A stretch of 42,045 nt of DNA from Candidatus Rokuibacteriota bacterium (lineage in GTDB: Bacteria; Methylomirabilota; Methylomirabilia; Rokubacteriales; CSP1-6), in the NCBI GenBank assembly GCA_003220435.1, contig QHSL01000095.1, forward strand, positions 1 to 42,045, written 5' to 3'. The translations under genes and the position numbers were made by a program. Positions 33,811 to 42,045 of the stretch are shown here, in pieces. The notes below the pieces were generated by a model. It was given only the letters and a program-made list of their open reading frames with translations. It did no database searches and was not told the origin of the DNA. How positions within the stretch are numbered: the stretch's first letter is position 1; each line of letters begins with the position of its first letter.

Positions 33811-36258
33811 TCACGGTTTCGGGGACCCGACCCGGAAGGTCACGCGCCCGACTTCGAGCTCTTCGTAGAGTTGCCGGACGGCGATCTCGCCACCGTGCTT
33901 CCGCGCTTCCGGAGGCATATTCACGAGCAGGCGAATTGGGTTCAGCGACCGCGCGGGAAAGAGACCGGACCCGATGCGGCGACAACCATGGGCACCGATG
34001 GGAACGAAGGCCCGGTCTCCCACGATGCGAACGAAGGGCGAGAGCGCGTGGAGTGCTGTGATCAAGCCGACGGGTGCCTCCAGCCAGAGTTGCGCGCCCT
34101 CGGGGAGACGAGCGCAAACCTCGAGGGTGAACGGGCGCGCACGATCGTACGCGCCCGGAGCAAGAAACGAGGCAGCGAAGGGATCGGGGTCCGGATCGGG
34201 ACCGAAGAGCGGAATCGGAAGGGGCTCGGAGAGCGCCCACCCGGGCGAGCCCATTTGCACGACGTCGAAGTTTCTCCACGTGATGTTGTTGTTGTCCCGG
34301 ATCAAGTGGAAGAACGCGTCCCAGTCGGCAAGCCAGATCGGGATGTTCACGGGATCGGGCTGCCGATCGCCGTCTGCTCCGACCAATCCGACGAAGCAGT
34401 AATGCCCGGGCGGCGGGACGTTGGCCTGTAGCCAGCGGAGCGGAGAGGGAACGGTCAGCGCTCCGCCCGCGGGCACCGTGGTGACGCCCGTGGTCCCGAC
34501 CAGCCTCCACGTGTCGGGCCTGACGAGCGTAGCAGCGGGCGCCCAGTACACGGTGGTCTTGGTGTTCTGGGCGCCGACGGCGCCGCGGTTCTTCACCCGG
34601 ACATACACGAAATTGTCCCGGCCGGCAGTGACCGTGTAGCCGATTGCGTCGTTGTTTTCCAGACCGCTGCCTTCGCCGTAGGCGACCTGGCCGTCGGGTA
34701 CCGGAGGGTCCTGCTGCGTCCCCACGGAGGGGAGCACGATGATATCCGGACTCGCTGAGATCGGGCCGGTGTGGGCAGCGCCCGTGTCGATGAGGTTGTC
34801 CCGGAGAAAAACGTCTGGCAAGCTCCCAATCCCGTACGAGTCGATGATCTTTCCGAGATCGGGCATGATGCCGATGCGGGCCGGTACCCCGCCCGCCTCG
34901 TCGACGGGCGGGGTGCCGGTGAGGGGATTGCTCAGCACGTCTCGCATCTGCACCCCGCTCAAGCGGCCCCCCGCGTTCGTCTCCGCCAGGGTTTGCACGA
35001 CGAGCGCGGCGCCCGCGATGATCGCCGACGCCGCCGAGGTGCCGTTGAAGTTGTCGTAGACGCCCAAGCCCCCGTCGAAGTCCGCTGTCCAGACCAGGTC
35101 GCCCCACGCGAAGCAATTCACCCGGCTTCCGAAGTTCGTGCCGATGTTCATGCCGAACGGACTGAACTCGGCCCAGCGCTGTCGCGTGCTCGGGTCGCAG
35201 GCACCCACCAGGAGCGCGCCCGAGTCCCGCACGCCGGGAACGAGCACCGATTGCCCCGTCGATGCGTCGGTATAGGTGTCGAGATCCTCCCGGCGATTGC
35301 CCGCGGGCTCGATCACCACGATGCCCAGCGCGGTGGCGAGACGGATCGTCTGGTAATAGTCGTCGTAGACCTCCACCGGCATCTGGAAACGATCCCGGCC
35401 CATCGCATCCTTGATCGTCGGAATGACGACCTCGAACAGAAGGACCCGGCCATAGGCGACCGCCCCCGGCCGCGTGAAGTGTTTGATGGCCGCCATCAGC
35501 GCGTTGCGGCGTGCCGGGGTCGTCGTGCCGTCGTAGGGCGACGTCCACTGGAAGTCGGCAAGCTTGTAGGCGATCCCGACGCCGCCGACCCCGTTGTCCT
35601 GCATCGCGACAATGCCCAGCACCGCGGTGCCGTGTCCGACCTCCGACCACTGGCCCGTTTGATCGTTCACGCCGGCGAGCGGATTTCCCGGGAACACGAT
35701 GTCCTCGTGCGCCGACATGGCCCGCTCGTAAGAAATCAGGACCTGTCCGGTGCCGTCGCCGCAGTGCGTCCACGCGTACCGTGCGTTGATGCCGCCCGTA
35801 AACGAAGGGAACGAGCCTGCCGGCGCCTCGAGGTAGCTCTGTTTGGGCAGCTCGCCGTTCGCGCCGCCGGGGGTGGCGGCGCCGCCCAAGGGCAGCTCGA
35901 CCCACGCCCGCTCCACGATCCGCCAGTCCCGGAAGGCGCCGGCGAGCGCCTCGGAATCGATGCGCGCCGGACAAAGGACCGCGAAGTAGTTGAGGAAGTT
36001 GGGCGGGCGATAGTCGGGATCGAGTTCCACGGCGCGTCCGACGAGCTCCTGGAACTCATCCGGATTGACGTTCGTCACGTTTCGGATGAGCGTGATGCCG
36101 GGGAAGCTACGGGTCAGGTCGGCCCACGGGCCGAGGTCGCGCGCTTGGATAGAGCGCTCGACTCCGTCCTCCCACGGCAGCTCGACGTCGTCGTGGAACT
36201 TTACGACGACGCGGGCGATTGGGCGGTCTGCTTTTCGGTAACCTCGCGGCTGCGCCAT
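33811..36258 (-). CDS. Subtilase-family (S8) protein with the catalytic Asp replaced by Ser
   Basis: This 815-residue protein has an N-terminal region (1-150) of unknown fold and then an S8 domain. His209 (EVGHGTAVLG), an oxyanion Asn in IEPAGNRRED (near 315) and Ser408 (FNGTSAASAI) are all present. The strand that should carry the catalytic Asp reads VLISYERAMSAHED, with Ser176 where family members have D (V-x-I-x-D-x-E...HEDL). A C-terminal part (about 540-815) has a CARDB-like segment (FVYVRVKNRGAVG). No signal peptide is seen. The start (ATG 36258, AGGAG inside the upstream gene) is two bases after the DUF418 stop, so they are translationally coupled. It may be an inactive or altered protease, or a binding protein. 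Confidence 0.88.
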   Translation of the reverse strand: MAQPRGYRKADRPIARVVVKFHDDVELPWEDGVERSIQARDLGPWADLTRSFPGITLIRNVTNVNPDEFQELVGRAVELDPDYRPPNFLNYFAVLCPARIDSEALAGAFRDWRIVERAWVELPLGGAATPGGANGELPKQSYLEAPAGSFPSFTGGINARYAWTHCGDGTGQVLISYERAMSAHEDIVFPGNPLAGVNDQTGQWSEVGHGTAVLGIVAMQDNGVGGVGIAYKLADFQWTSPYDGTTTPARRNALMAAIKHFTRPGAVAYGRVLLFEVVIPTIKDAMGRDRFQMPVEVYDDYYQTIRLATALGIVVIEPAGNRREDLDTYTDASTGQSVLVPGVRDSGALLVGACDPSTRQRWAEFSPFGMNIGTNFGSRVNCFAWGDLVWTADFDGGLGVYDNFNGTSAASAIIAGAALVVQTLAETNAGGRLSGVQMRDVLSNPLTGTPPVDEAGGVPARIGIMPDLGKIIDSYGIGSLPDVFLRDNLIDTGAAHTGPISASPDIIVLPSVGTQQDPPVPDGQVAYGEGSGLENNDAIGYTVTAGRDNFVYVRVKNRGAVGAQNTKTTVYWAPAATLVRPDTWRLVGTTGVTTVPAGGALTVPSPLRWLQANVPPPGHYCFVGLVGADGDRQPDPVNIPIWLADWDAFFHLIRDNNNITWRNFDVVQMGSPGWALSEPLPIPLFGPDPDPDPFAASFLAPGAYDRARPFTLEVCARLPEGAQLWLEAPVGLITALHALSPFVRIVGDRAFVPIGAHGCRRIGSGLFPARSLNPIRLLVNMPPEARKHGGEIAVRQLYEELEVGRVTFRVGSPKP

Positions 36259-36260
36259 CG

Positions 36261-37484
36261 TCAGGTTCTCCTCGGTTTGGTCAGCGCGGCCGCCGCCGCG
36301 CGCCACGCCCACTCGGCCGGACCAACTCGGAACCGTCTGAGCCAGAGTCGAGACGCGGCCACGTGAACCGCCCACAGGCCGATCACGAGGCCGAGCTGCT
36401 CGGCTCGCTCGACCCTTGCGAACAGTCCAAAACCATGACCGTAGAAGATCGTGGTGCAGATCACGGACTGCAGCAGATAGTTGCTCAGCGCCAGCCGCCC
36501 AACCGCCACCAGCGGCCTGAGAGGACGACCGAGGCTGCGCATCAGGAGCACGAGCCCGGTCCACCCGAACGTGATCGCGAAGCTGCTCCAGTAGGCGAGC
36601 GGGGCGACGACGAGTCGATAGTCCATCAGGTCCCAACCGTGACTGAACGCGCGGTGGATCTCGTAGAAGCTCAGGGGCACTCCGAGTCCGAAGCCGAGGG
36701 CCAGCATCAGAGCGTAGGCCCGTGCTGGTGGTACCGCCCTGAACGTGCCGAGCTTGTAGAGCCCCATCCCGAGTAACATGAACCCCGAGATCTGCCACAC
36801 GAAGCGCAGCGCCACCTCCGAGGTCTGATAATCAAAGGCGCGAGGTGCGCGATACGCTTCCTGATCCAGCCACCCTCCTCGGTACGCGGCGATCTCGGCT
36901 TCGATCGCGCTCGGCGAGGGTGCCCATGCCGCTCGGAGGTGCTCGGCGGTCTCAGGGGGCCACCAGGGTAGCGAGAGGGTGAGCGACACCGACAGGAACG
37001 GGTACACGGCGTAGAGAATCAGCCCGGTCACGATCAGCGGACCCGGCGCCGCCCGACAGTAGTGAAATACGGTGGCGCCGACCAGGGAGAGGATCAGCAG
37101 CCAGTCGCCCCACCACAGAAGATACGCGTGCAAAGCGCCGAGGACGGCGAGCGCCGCCATGCGCCGGTAGTGGGTGGCGGGGTCGGGGACGCGCTCCGCC
37201 CGGGCGGCCAGCCCGGCGCCAAAGACGAGGGCGAATATGCAGACGAACTTGCCGTCCGCGAGGACGTATGTCGCGATCCACGCCCAGAGATTCAGGCCAT
37301 GCAGGTCGCCCCACACCGTCGGGTTGGTCCGTGCCGCGTCCACCGCCGCATAGGCGCGGATGTTGACGGCGAGCCCACCCAGAATCGCCAGGCCCCGCAG
37401 CGCGTCGAGCGCTCGCTCGCGCTCGCCCGACGGGCTCGGAGCCACAACGCGTTCCGGTGTGATAGAAGGAAGGCCGGGGGCCAT
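36261..37484 (-). CDS. DUF418 domain-containing membrane protein
   Basis: This integral membrane protein of 407 residues has about nine hydrophobic segments. It starts ALDALRGLAILGGLAVNI, the acyltransferase-3/DUF418-like N-terminus (RGxAxxG), and contains FALVFGAGLAARAER and GRLALSNYLLQSVIC, both typical of the DUF418 family. Function is unproven; relatives are thought to act in membrane or transport roles. ATG 37484 is adjacent to the ATG of the divergent cyclase gene (37487), with two bases between them. GTG 37445 is an alternative start and neither has a clear ribosome site. The downstream subtilase begins two bases after the stop, so they form one operon. Confidence 0.88.
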   Translation of the reverse strand: MAPGLPSITPERVVAPSPSGERERALDALRGLAILGGLAVNIRAYAAVDAARTNPTVWGDLHGLNLWAWIATYVLADGKFVCIFALVFGAGLAARAERVPDPATHYRRMAALAVLGALHAYLLWWGDWLLILSLVGATVFHYCRAAPGPLIVTGLILYAVYPFLSVSLTLSLPWWPPETAEHLRAAWAPSPSAIEAEIAAYRGGWLDQEAYRAPRAFDYQTSEVALRFVWQISGFMLLGMGLYKLGTFRAVPPARAYALMLALGFGLGVPLSFYEIHRAFSHGWDLMDYRLVVAPLAYWSSFAITFGWTGLVLLMRSLGRPLRPLVAVGRLALSNYLLQSVICTTIFYGHGFGLFARVERAEQLGLVIGLWAVHVAASRLWLRRFRVGPAEWAWRAAAAALTKPRRT

Positions 37485-37486
37485 CA

Positions 37487-40400
37487 ATGAAGTGCGCCAG
37501 GTGCGGCCACGAGAACACGCCCTGGGCCCGGTTCTGCGAAGAATGCGGCACGGTCCTCCAGGTGGCGTGCGCGCGCTGCGGCCAGGCTCGTCCGGCGAGC
37601 GCGAAGTTTTGCCCCGAGTGCGGTCACGCCTCCGGCGTCGCGTCGTATCCGCTTGCGCCTGCTCGTTTCGCTTCGCCCGAGGTGTACACGCCGCGCCATC
37701 TCGCCGAAAAGATACTGACGTCGCGCGGCGCCATCGAGGGCGAGCGAAAGCTCGTCACGGTGTTGTTCGCCGATCTCGAGGACTCGCTGGAGCAGATCGC
37801 ACGGCGTGATCCGGAGGAAGCCCGGCGCCTGCTCGATCCCGTCCTCGAGCGGATGGTGGACGCCGTCCATCGTTACGAGGGCATGGTCAACCAGGTGATG
37901 GGCGATGGCATCATGGCGCTCTTCGGCGCTCCGGTCGCCCACGAAGACCACGCCGTGCGCGCCTGCTATGCGGCCCTCACGATGCAGAAAATGGTCGGCG
38001 AGTTTGCCCGCGTGCCGCGTTCGACGCCGGGCGCCGAGGTTCGGATCCGGGTCGGGCTGAACTCCGGTGAAGTTGTCGTTCGCTCGCTCGGAGGCGACCT
38101 GCGCATGGAATACTCCGCGGTGGGTCGGACGACCCACTTGGCGGCACGTCTCGAGAAGATGGCCGCCCCCGGCACCGTTCTGATCGCGCCCGCGACCCGA
38201 AGCCTCGTGAGCGGTTACGTCCGCGTGAAGCCGCTGGGCGCCATGCAGGTTCGCGGGCTGGACGAGCCGGTCGACATCTTCGAGGTCGTCGGCGCAGAGT
38301 CGGCCCGGTCCCGCCTCGAGGCCCGGGCGGGCCTGTCGCGCTTCGTCGGGCGGGAAGTCCAATTGACCCAGCTCCAGGACGCGTTGACCCTTGCTCGACG
38401 GGGTCAGGGACAAGTTGTGGCGGTCGTGGGCGAGGCTGGGATGGGCAAGTCCCGCCTGTACTGGGAGTTCCTGCGCGCCGCAGGAGGCGAGGGCTGTCGA
38501 ATCCTCGAAACCGGGTGTTTCTCCTACCAGCGAACGGCGGCGTATCGGCCTGTTGTGGATCTGCTCCGGGTCTTGTTCCGTATCAACGACGCGGACGACA
38601 GCACGACGATCCGATCGAAGGTTGCCGAGACGTTTGCGTCGGACCACGACCTGAGCGCTTCCGCGGTCTCGCCTATCCTCTGGCTGCTCGAACTGCCAGT
38701 CGACGACGCGGCGTGGGCCACCCTCGACCCAGAACAGCGCCGACAGCGGGTCGTTGCGGCGGTCACGGGTGCGCTGCTCCTCGGGAGCCGGGCTCGGCCG
38801 CTGATCGTGCTCTTCGAAGATCTGCACTGGGCGGACGCCGAGACGCAAACGCTCCTCGACGCGCTCGTCGAGAACCTGCCGAGCCACGCCGTGCTCATGC
38901 TCGTCAGCTTCCGGCCGGAATACCGGCACCGGTGGGGACTCCGATCCTACTACCACGAGCTGCGCCTTGCGCCGCTGCCGCCGCAGCCCGCCGCCGAGCT
39001 CGTGAGGGACATCGTCGGCACCGATCGGGCGCTCGATCCCCTCAAGAGCCTGCTCGTGGCCAGAACGGACGGCAATCCGTTCTTCCTCGAGGAGATGGTG
39101 CGCACGCTTCGGGAGACTGGGGTCCTCGCCGGCGAGCGCGGCGCTTACTGGCTGGCCCGCGCGGCGGACGCGGTGAACGTGCCGCCAACCGTCCATGCGA
39201 TCCTTGCGGCCCGCGTCGACCGGTTGCCGGAGCCCGACAAGCGCCTCCTGCAATCGGCGGCCGTGGTCGGTCCACATGTGCCGTTCGCCCTTGTCCGAGC
39301 CATCGCCGAGGACACGGACGACGAACGGGTCCGGGCCGGCCTCGCTCGCCTCCGAGACGCCGAGTTCTTGTACGAATCGCGACTGTACCCGGACCTCGTC
39401 TATAGCTTTCGCCACACCCTGACCCACGAGGTCGTCTACGACGGAGTGCTGCACGAGCGCCGTCGGGCGCTTCACGCCGGTCTCGTCCAGGCCATGGAGG
39501 ACATGCACTGGGGTCGCCAGGGCGAGCCTGTCGAGCATCTGGCCCACCACGCGTTGCGCGGTGAGCAGTGGGAGCGGGCCGTCGTGTACCTCCGTCAGGC
39601 TGCCGCCCGGGCCCGCGAGCGCGCCGCCAACCGCGAGGCCGTCGCCTGGCTCGAGCAGGCCGTGGCCGCGCTGGCTCACCTCCGTGAAGCTCCCGCCACG
39701 CTCGCGCAGGCCATCGACGTGCGCCTCGATCTACGGGGCGCGCTGTACGCGCTCGGGGAGTTCGAAACCATGCTCGTGGTGATTCACGAGGCAGAGCGCC
39801 TGGCCCGAAGCCTCGGCGATGCGCGACGGCTCGGCTGGGTGGCGTTCCACCTTGGCGAGAGCTTGCGCTTGGCCGGCCGGCTCAACGAAGGGCGTGAGCT
39901 GCTGGAGCGTGCCCGCAGCACCGCCGATGAGCTGCACGACCTCCCGCTACAGGTGGCGACCAACCAGTATCTCGGCCTCGCCCGCCACGCGCTCGGCGAC
40001 TATGTCGGAGCTGCCGCGAACATGCGGACGGTGGTGTCGCTGCCGCTGGAGAAGGCGGAGACGACGGATTTCTCGCACTCGCTCGCCGGATCGCACGCCG
40101 GCTTCCGCGCCGTCTCGACAGCCTGGCTGGCCCGCTGCCTGGCGGAGACCGGGACCTTCACCGAAGCGATCGCGCTCGGGCGCGACGCGATGCAAGCGGC
40201 CGAGGCGCTCGGGCATCCCTATCCCCACGCGTTCACCCGCTGGGCCCTCGGGTCAGTGCACGCGCTCCGTGGCGACCTCGGCGATGCCGAGGTCCTCCTG
40301 GACGCGGCGCTGACAGGTGCGGAGGCGGCCAACCTCGCGGTCGTGCTGCCGCAGGTCATGCGGATGCTGGGCTGGGTCCGCGCGGTGCGCGGTCGGCTCG

Positions 40401-40840
40401 AAGAGGGTCTCGTTCTCCTCACGCGGGCGCTGGCCGTCGCCGAGTTGATGCGGATCGACATCGCCTACCCGGCCATCTGGGGCCAACTCGGCGAGGTTCA
40501 CATGCTCGGGGGAGGGGTGGAGGACGCCGAACGCTTCGGCCGGCTCGCTGTCGAACGAGCCCACGCGGCCGGGCAGCGCGGTGACGAGGCGCGTGGGCTG
40601 CGGCTGCTCGGCGACGTGTCGGCGTCGCGTGGTGTGGCCGGCGTCACTGCGGCCGAGCGCTGGTACCTCGACGCGATGTCCCTCGCGGAACTCGCCGCCA
40701 TGCGGCCGCTCGTCACCCGCTGCAACCTCGATCTCGGGCGACTCCTCCGCGGCAGCGGGGACGAGGCCCGTGCGGCTGCGCACTTTGCCGCCGCACGCGA
40801 GCTGAGCTACGCGATGGGGATATCGCCAGGCCCCATCTGA
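37487..40840 (+). CDS. Full-length zinc-ribbon / class III cyclase / AAA / TPR signalling protein
   Basis: This 1117-residue protein is the full version of the paralogue at 30487. A double zinc ribbon (residues 1-45: CARC, CEEC, CARC, CPEC) precedes a cyclase domain (about 75-255) with VTVLFADLEDSLEQI and VMGDGIMALFGAP (metal Asp residues). The transition-state Asn site reads THLAARL, so Asn is replaced by His with Arg retained. The ATPase has Walker A VVGEAGMGKSRL near residue 310 and Walker B IVLFEDLHWAD near 440. The remaining 450 residues are TPR-like helix pairs. It probably makes or senses a nucleotide signal in response to ATPase/TPR-bound partners. GGAAGG lies upstream of ATG 37487; a TGATAGAAGG element lies at 37460. 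Confidence 0.92.
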   Translation: MKCARCGHENTPWARFCEECGTVLQVACARCGQARPASAKFCPECGHASGVASYPLAPARFASPEVYTPRHLAEKILTSRGAIEGERKLVTVLFADLEDSLEQIARRDPEEARRLLDPVLERMVDAVHRYEGMVNQVMGDGIMALFGAPVAHEDHAVRACYAALTMQKMVGEFARVPRSTPGAEVRIRVGLNSGEVVVRSLGGDLRMEYSAVGRTTHLAARLEKMAAPGTVLIAPATRSLVSGYVRVKPLGAMQVRGLDEPVDIFEVVGAESARSRLEARAGLSRFVGREVQLTQLQDALTLARRGQGQVVAVVGEAGMGKSRLYWEFLRAAGGEGCRILETGCFSYQRTAAYRPVVDLLRVLFRINDADDSTTIRSKVAETFASDHDLSASAVSPILWLLELPVDDAAWATLDPEQRRQRVVAAVTGALLLGSRARPLIVLFEDLHWADAETQTLLDALVENLPSHAVLMLVSFRPEYRHRWGLRSYYHELRLAPLPPQPAAELVRDIVGTDRALDPLKSLLVARTDGNPFFLEEMVRTLRETGVLAGERGAYWLARAADAVNVPPTVHAILAARVDRLPEPDKRLLQSAAVVGPHVPFALVRAIAEDTDDERVRAGLARLRDAEFLYESRLYPDLVYSFRHTLTHEVVYDGVLHERRRALHAGLVQAMEDMHWGRQGEPVEHLAHHALRGEQWERAVVYLRQAAARARERAANREAVAWLEQAVAALAHLREAPATLAQAIDVRLDLRGALYALGEFETMLVVIHEAERLARSLGDARRLGWVAFHLGESLRLAGRLNEGRELLERARSTADELHDLPLQVATNQYLGLARHALGDYVGAAANMRTVVSLPLEKAETTDFSHSLAGSHAGFRAVSTAWLARCLAETGTFTEAIALGRDAMQAAEALGHPYPHAFTRWALGSVHALRGDLGDAEVLLDAALTGAEAANLAVVLPQVMRMLGWVRAVRGRLEEGLVLLTRALAVAELMRIDIAYPAIWGQLGEVHMLGGGVEDAERFGRLAVERAHAAGQRGDEARGLRLLGDVSASRGVAGVTAAERWYLDAMSLAELAAMRPLVTRCNLDLGRLLRGSGDEARAAAHFAAARELSYAMGISPGPI

Positions 40841-40863
40841 CCCACCCGTGCCCACCCGCGCGG

Positions 40864-41061
40864 CTACGGTTGTCTGTTCCGGCGCTGACCCAGCAACCAC
40901 CCGACCACAAACACGAGAATGATCACGAGCGCCAACAGGAGACACGCACACAGCGCACTCAGCTTGAAAGGTTCTCCCGGGCCCGAGGCGTACGCCGCCG
41001 GGGCGAGCCAGGTGCACAGCGACAAGAGCATGAATCCCAGCGTCACCATGATGTGCGGCAT
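40864..41061 (-). CDS. Small membrane protein with two hydrophobic segments
   Basis: I do not recognise the family. The 65-residue protein has an N-terminal hydrophobic segment (residues 3-24, ending PAAYASG, which could be a signal peptide cleaved after AYA) and a second one (about 34-57, LLLALVIILVFVVGWLL) followed by a basic end (GQRRNRQP). ATG 41061 is preceded by GGGAGGA, a strong ribosome site, which argues that it is a real gene. It faces the cyclase gene with only 23 bases between stops. It could be a small membrane or phage-shock-like protein; nothing more can be said. Confidence 0.6.
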   Translation of the reverse strand: MPHIMVTLGFMLLSLCTWLAPAAYASGPGEPFKLSALCACLLLALVIILVFVVGWLLGQRRNRQP

Positions 41062-41237
41062 GCGGCGTCCTCCCTTCGACAGCCGATGCGTGACGACTGC
41101 GGAAGAACCTATCGATCCCCCTCAAAACCGCCAGTACCATAGCATTCCGATAATCAGTACGCGCGAGTAGTTTCCAGTCCCGCGGGCGGATGAAGGCCGG
41201 ATACCGACTCGCGCGGCGTCTGGTCGTCCCGTCAGGC

Positions 41238-41813
41238 CTACGGCGCGGCCGTGACCGCCGGTTCACCGAGCGAGAGCATCAGGCGATTGGCCCAGTTGAA
41301 GAAGGCCGCGGCGTGGATGACGTCGGCGATCGCCAGATCGTCGAGCCCTGCGCGACGCAGGCGGTCGACGTGCTCCGGCCCGAACGCGCTCGGCGTCGCG
41401 GTCAGCGCCACCGAGGCCGCGACGATGGCATTCCAGCGTTCTCCGAGATCGGCGGTGACGCCGGCGTCGAGTAGGCGCTGAACGTCGGCCTCGCGCTTGG
41501 AGTAGGTCGCGGCGTGGCGCGAATGCACGGAGGCACAGTAGAGGCACCCGTTGAAGCGCGACGTCGCGGCGGCGGCCAGCTCGCGCTCGGCCCGCGGCAG
41601 GCCGGCGTCGGGATTGTAGAAGATGTCCTTGTCGGTTCGCGTCCTGGCCTCCAGCGCATCGGGGTCGCGGGCGAGGAGGCGGAAGTACGGCGATTTCACG
41701 CGTGCGGCGTCCACGAGACTCGCCATGTGGCGCTCGGTCATCGCATCGACGGCGAGCGGCTCGAGCCAGGGGAGCCAGTCGAGCTGAGCTCTCGTGAAGG
41801 CGGTCGGAATCAT
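41238..41813 (-). CDS. Alkylhydroperoxidase (AhpD/CMD) domain protein, Avi_7169-like
   Basis: This 191-residue member of the carboxymuconolactone decarboxylase/AhpD family has the active-site motif CLYCASVHSRHA (CxxC then His, near residue 91), typical of peroxidase-related CMD proteins. It starts MIPTAFTRAQLDWLPWLEP, as in the Avi_7169 family that I recall, with SPYFRLLARDPDALEART and IADVIHAAAFFNWANRL as conserved segments. It would reduce peroxides through its redox Cys pair. ATG 41813 overlaps the stop of the next minus-strand gene upstream (ATGA), consistent with the two-gene pairing reported for this family. Confidence 0.88.
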   Translation of the reverse strand: MIPTAFTRAQLDWLPWLEPLAVDAMTERHMASLVDAARVKSPYFRLLARDPDALEARTRTDKDIFYNPDAGLPRAERELAAAATSRFNGCLYCASVHSRHAATYSKREADVQRLLDAGVTADLGERWNAIVAASVALTATPSAFGPEHVDRLRRAGLDDLAIADVIHAAAFFNWANRLMLSLGEPAVTAAP

Positions 41814-42045
41814 GGATGGCCGGCCAGGGCTCGCAACCCGGTGACTACCCGGATCTGGAAGGACAGGAAGGCGACGATCTGGGAGAGCGTCACGATGTCG
41901 GTCGTGGACCAGCCGGCGTCCAGTAGCGCCTGCAGCGCGGCCGGCGTGGCGTCGCGCGGGTGGAAGACGAGCATGTGCGCGTGCTCGAATGCCGCGGCGA
42001 GGCGCGGACCGAGCGTCCGGCGGGTCACTGCGCCCACGCGACAAA
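41810..42045 (-). CDS. CMD domain protein, Avi_7170-like, C-terminal fragment
   Basis: Only the C-terminal part is in the window; the frame is open to the last base. The visible text reads GPRLAAAFEHAHMLVFHPRDA and then WSTTDIVTLSQIVAFLSFQIRVV, a CMD-fold C-terminus, followed by GLRALAGHP and a stop. The TIVTLSQIVAFLSFQ segment resembles the Avi_7170 family partner of the Avi_7169 protein directly downstream. The four-base stop/start overlap shows translational coupling. The segment shown contains no Cys pair; any such pair would lie in the missing N-terminal part. Confidence 0.75.
   Translation of the reverse strand, partial: CRVGAVTRRTLGPRLAAAFEHAHMLVFHPRDATPAALQALLDAGWSTTDIVTLSQIVAFLSFQIRVVTGLRALAGHP

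Noticed and set aside
30487-40840. Cyclase-ATPases as a phage-defence STAND/CBASS system
   Set aside because: They resemble widespread zinc-ribbon/cyclase/AAA/TPR proteins of soil bacteria and no effector, nuclease or CBASS synthase is adjacent.

Overview
The window is high-GC (about 65-70% by eye in most genes) and gene-dense, with ATGA/GTGA start-stop overlaps, strong GGAGG-type ribosome sites and very short gaps. Its gene content is soil-bacterial: molybdenum hydroxylase, metal-dependent amidohydrolases, an LLM-type flavin oxidoreductase, a CaiB/BaiF CoA-transferase, an AhpD-like pair, and large zinc-ribbon/cyclase/AAA/TPR proteins. This resembles uncultivated soil lineages such as Candidatus Rokubacteria (Methylomirabilota). 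That placement is inferred from gene style only, because no rRNA or other phylogenetic marker is present. I see no tRNA, rRNA, CRISPR array, insertion sequence or phage gene.

Layout. Bases 1-890 (minus) hold the start of an amidohydrolase and a frameshifted tail of a cyclase/TPR protein. Bases 1237-7809 (plus) form a catabolic block: 2Fe-2S and molybdenum subunits of an isoquinoline-oxidoreductase-like hydroxylase, an amidohydrolase, an LLM flavin oxidoreductase, a double-hotdog MaoC-like protein and a VOC protein. Bases 7815-15184 (minus) are a tight run of seven genes. In transcription order they are solute-binding protein, two permeases, ATPase (Ugp/Mal-type importer), an alkaline-phosphatase-superfamily phosphodiesterase, a LicC-like nucleotidyltransferase and a MetE-like protein. 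The four transporter genes are clearly less GC-rich than the three enzyme genes.

Bases 15499-16479 carry a small membrane-bound hydrolase-like protein and a small membrane protein. Bases 16733-20861 (minus) hold a class II aldolase, a flavin-dependent halogenase-like oxidoreductase and an MFS transporter. Bases 20962-25848 (plus) hold a lipid/secondary-metabolism-like group: a fatty acid desaturase, a frameshifted FMO-type monooxygenase, a DarA-like flavodoxin-fold protein and a truncated, doubly frameshifted P450. Parts of this group are AT-rich and decaying. Bases 26062-29926 carry an Frc-like CoA-transferase, a six-repeat NHL propeller and a mosaic hydrolase/methyltransferase.

Bases 29871-40840 are dominated by two large cyclase/AAA signalling proteins, one full-length and one lacking its TPR half, with an EVE-domain protein and a zinc alcohol dehydrogenase. 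Between them lies a DUF418-subtilase operon in which the subtilase lacks the usual catalytic Asp. The window ends with a small membrane protein and an overlapping AhpD-like pair resembling the Avi_7169/Avi_7170 families.

The best candidates for something undescribed are the seven-gene transporter/phosphodiesterase/nucleotidyltransferase/MetE-like run, the DUF418-subtilase pair divergent from a cyclase-ATPase, and the desaturase-FMO-DarA-like group.
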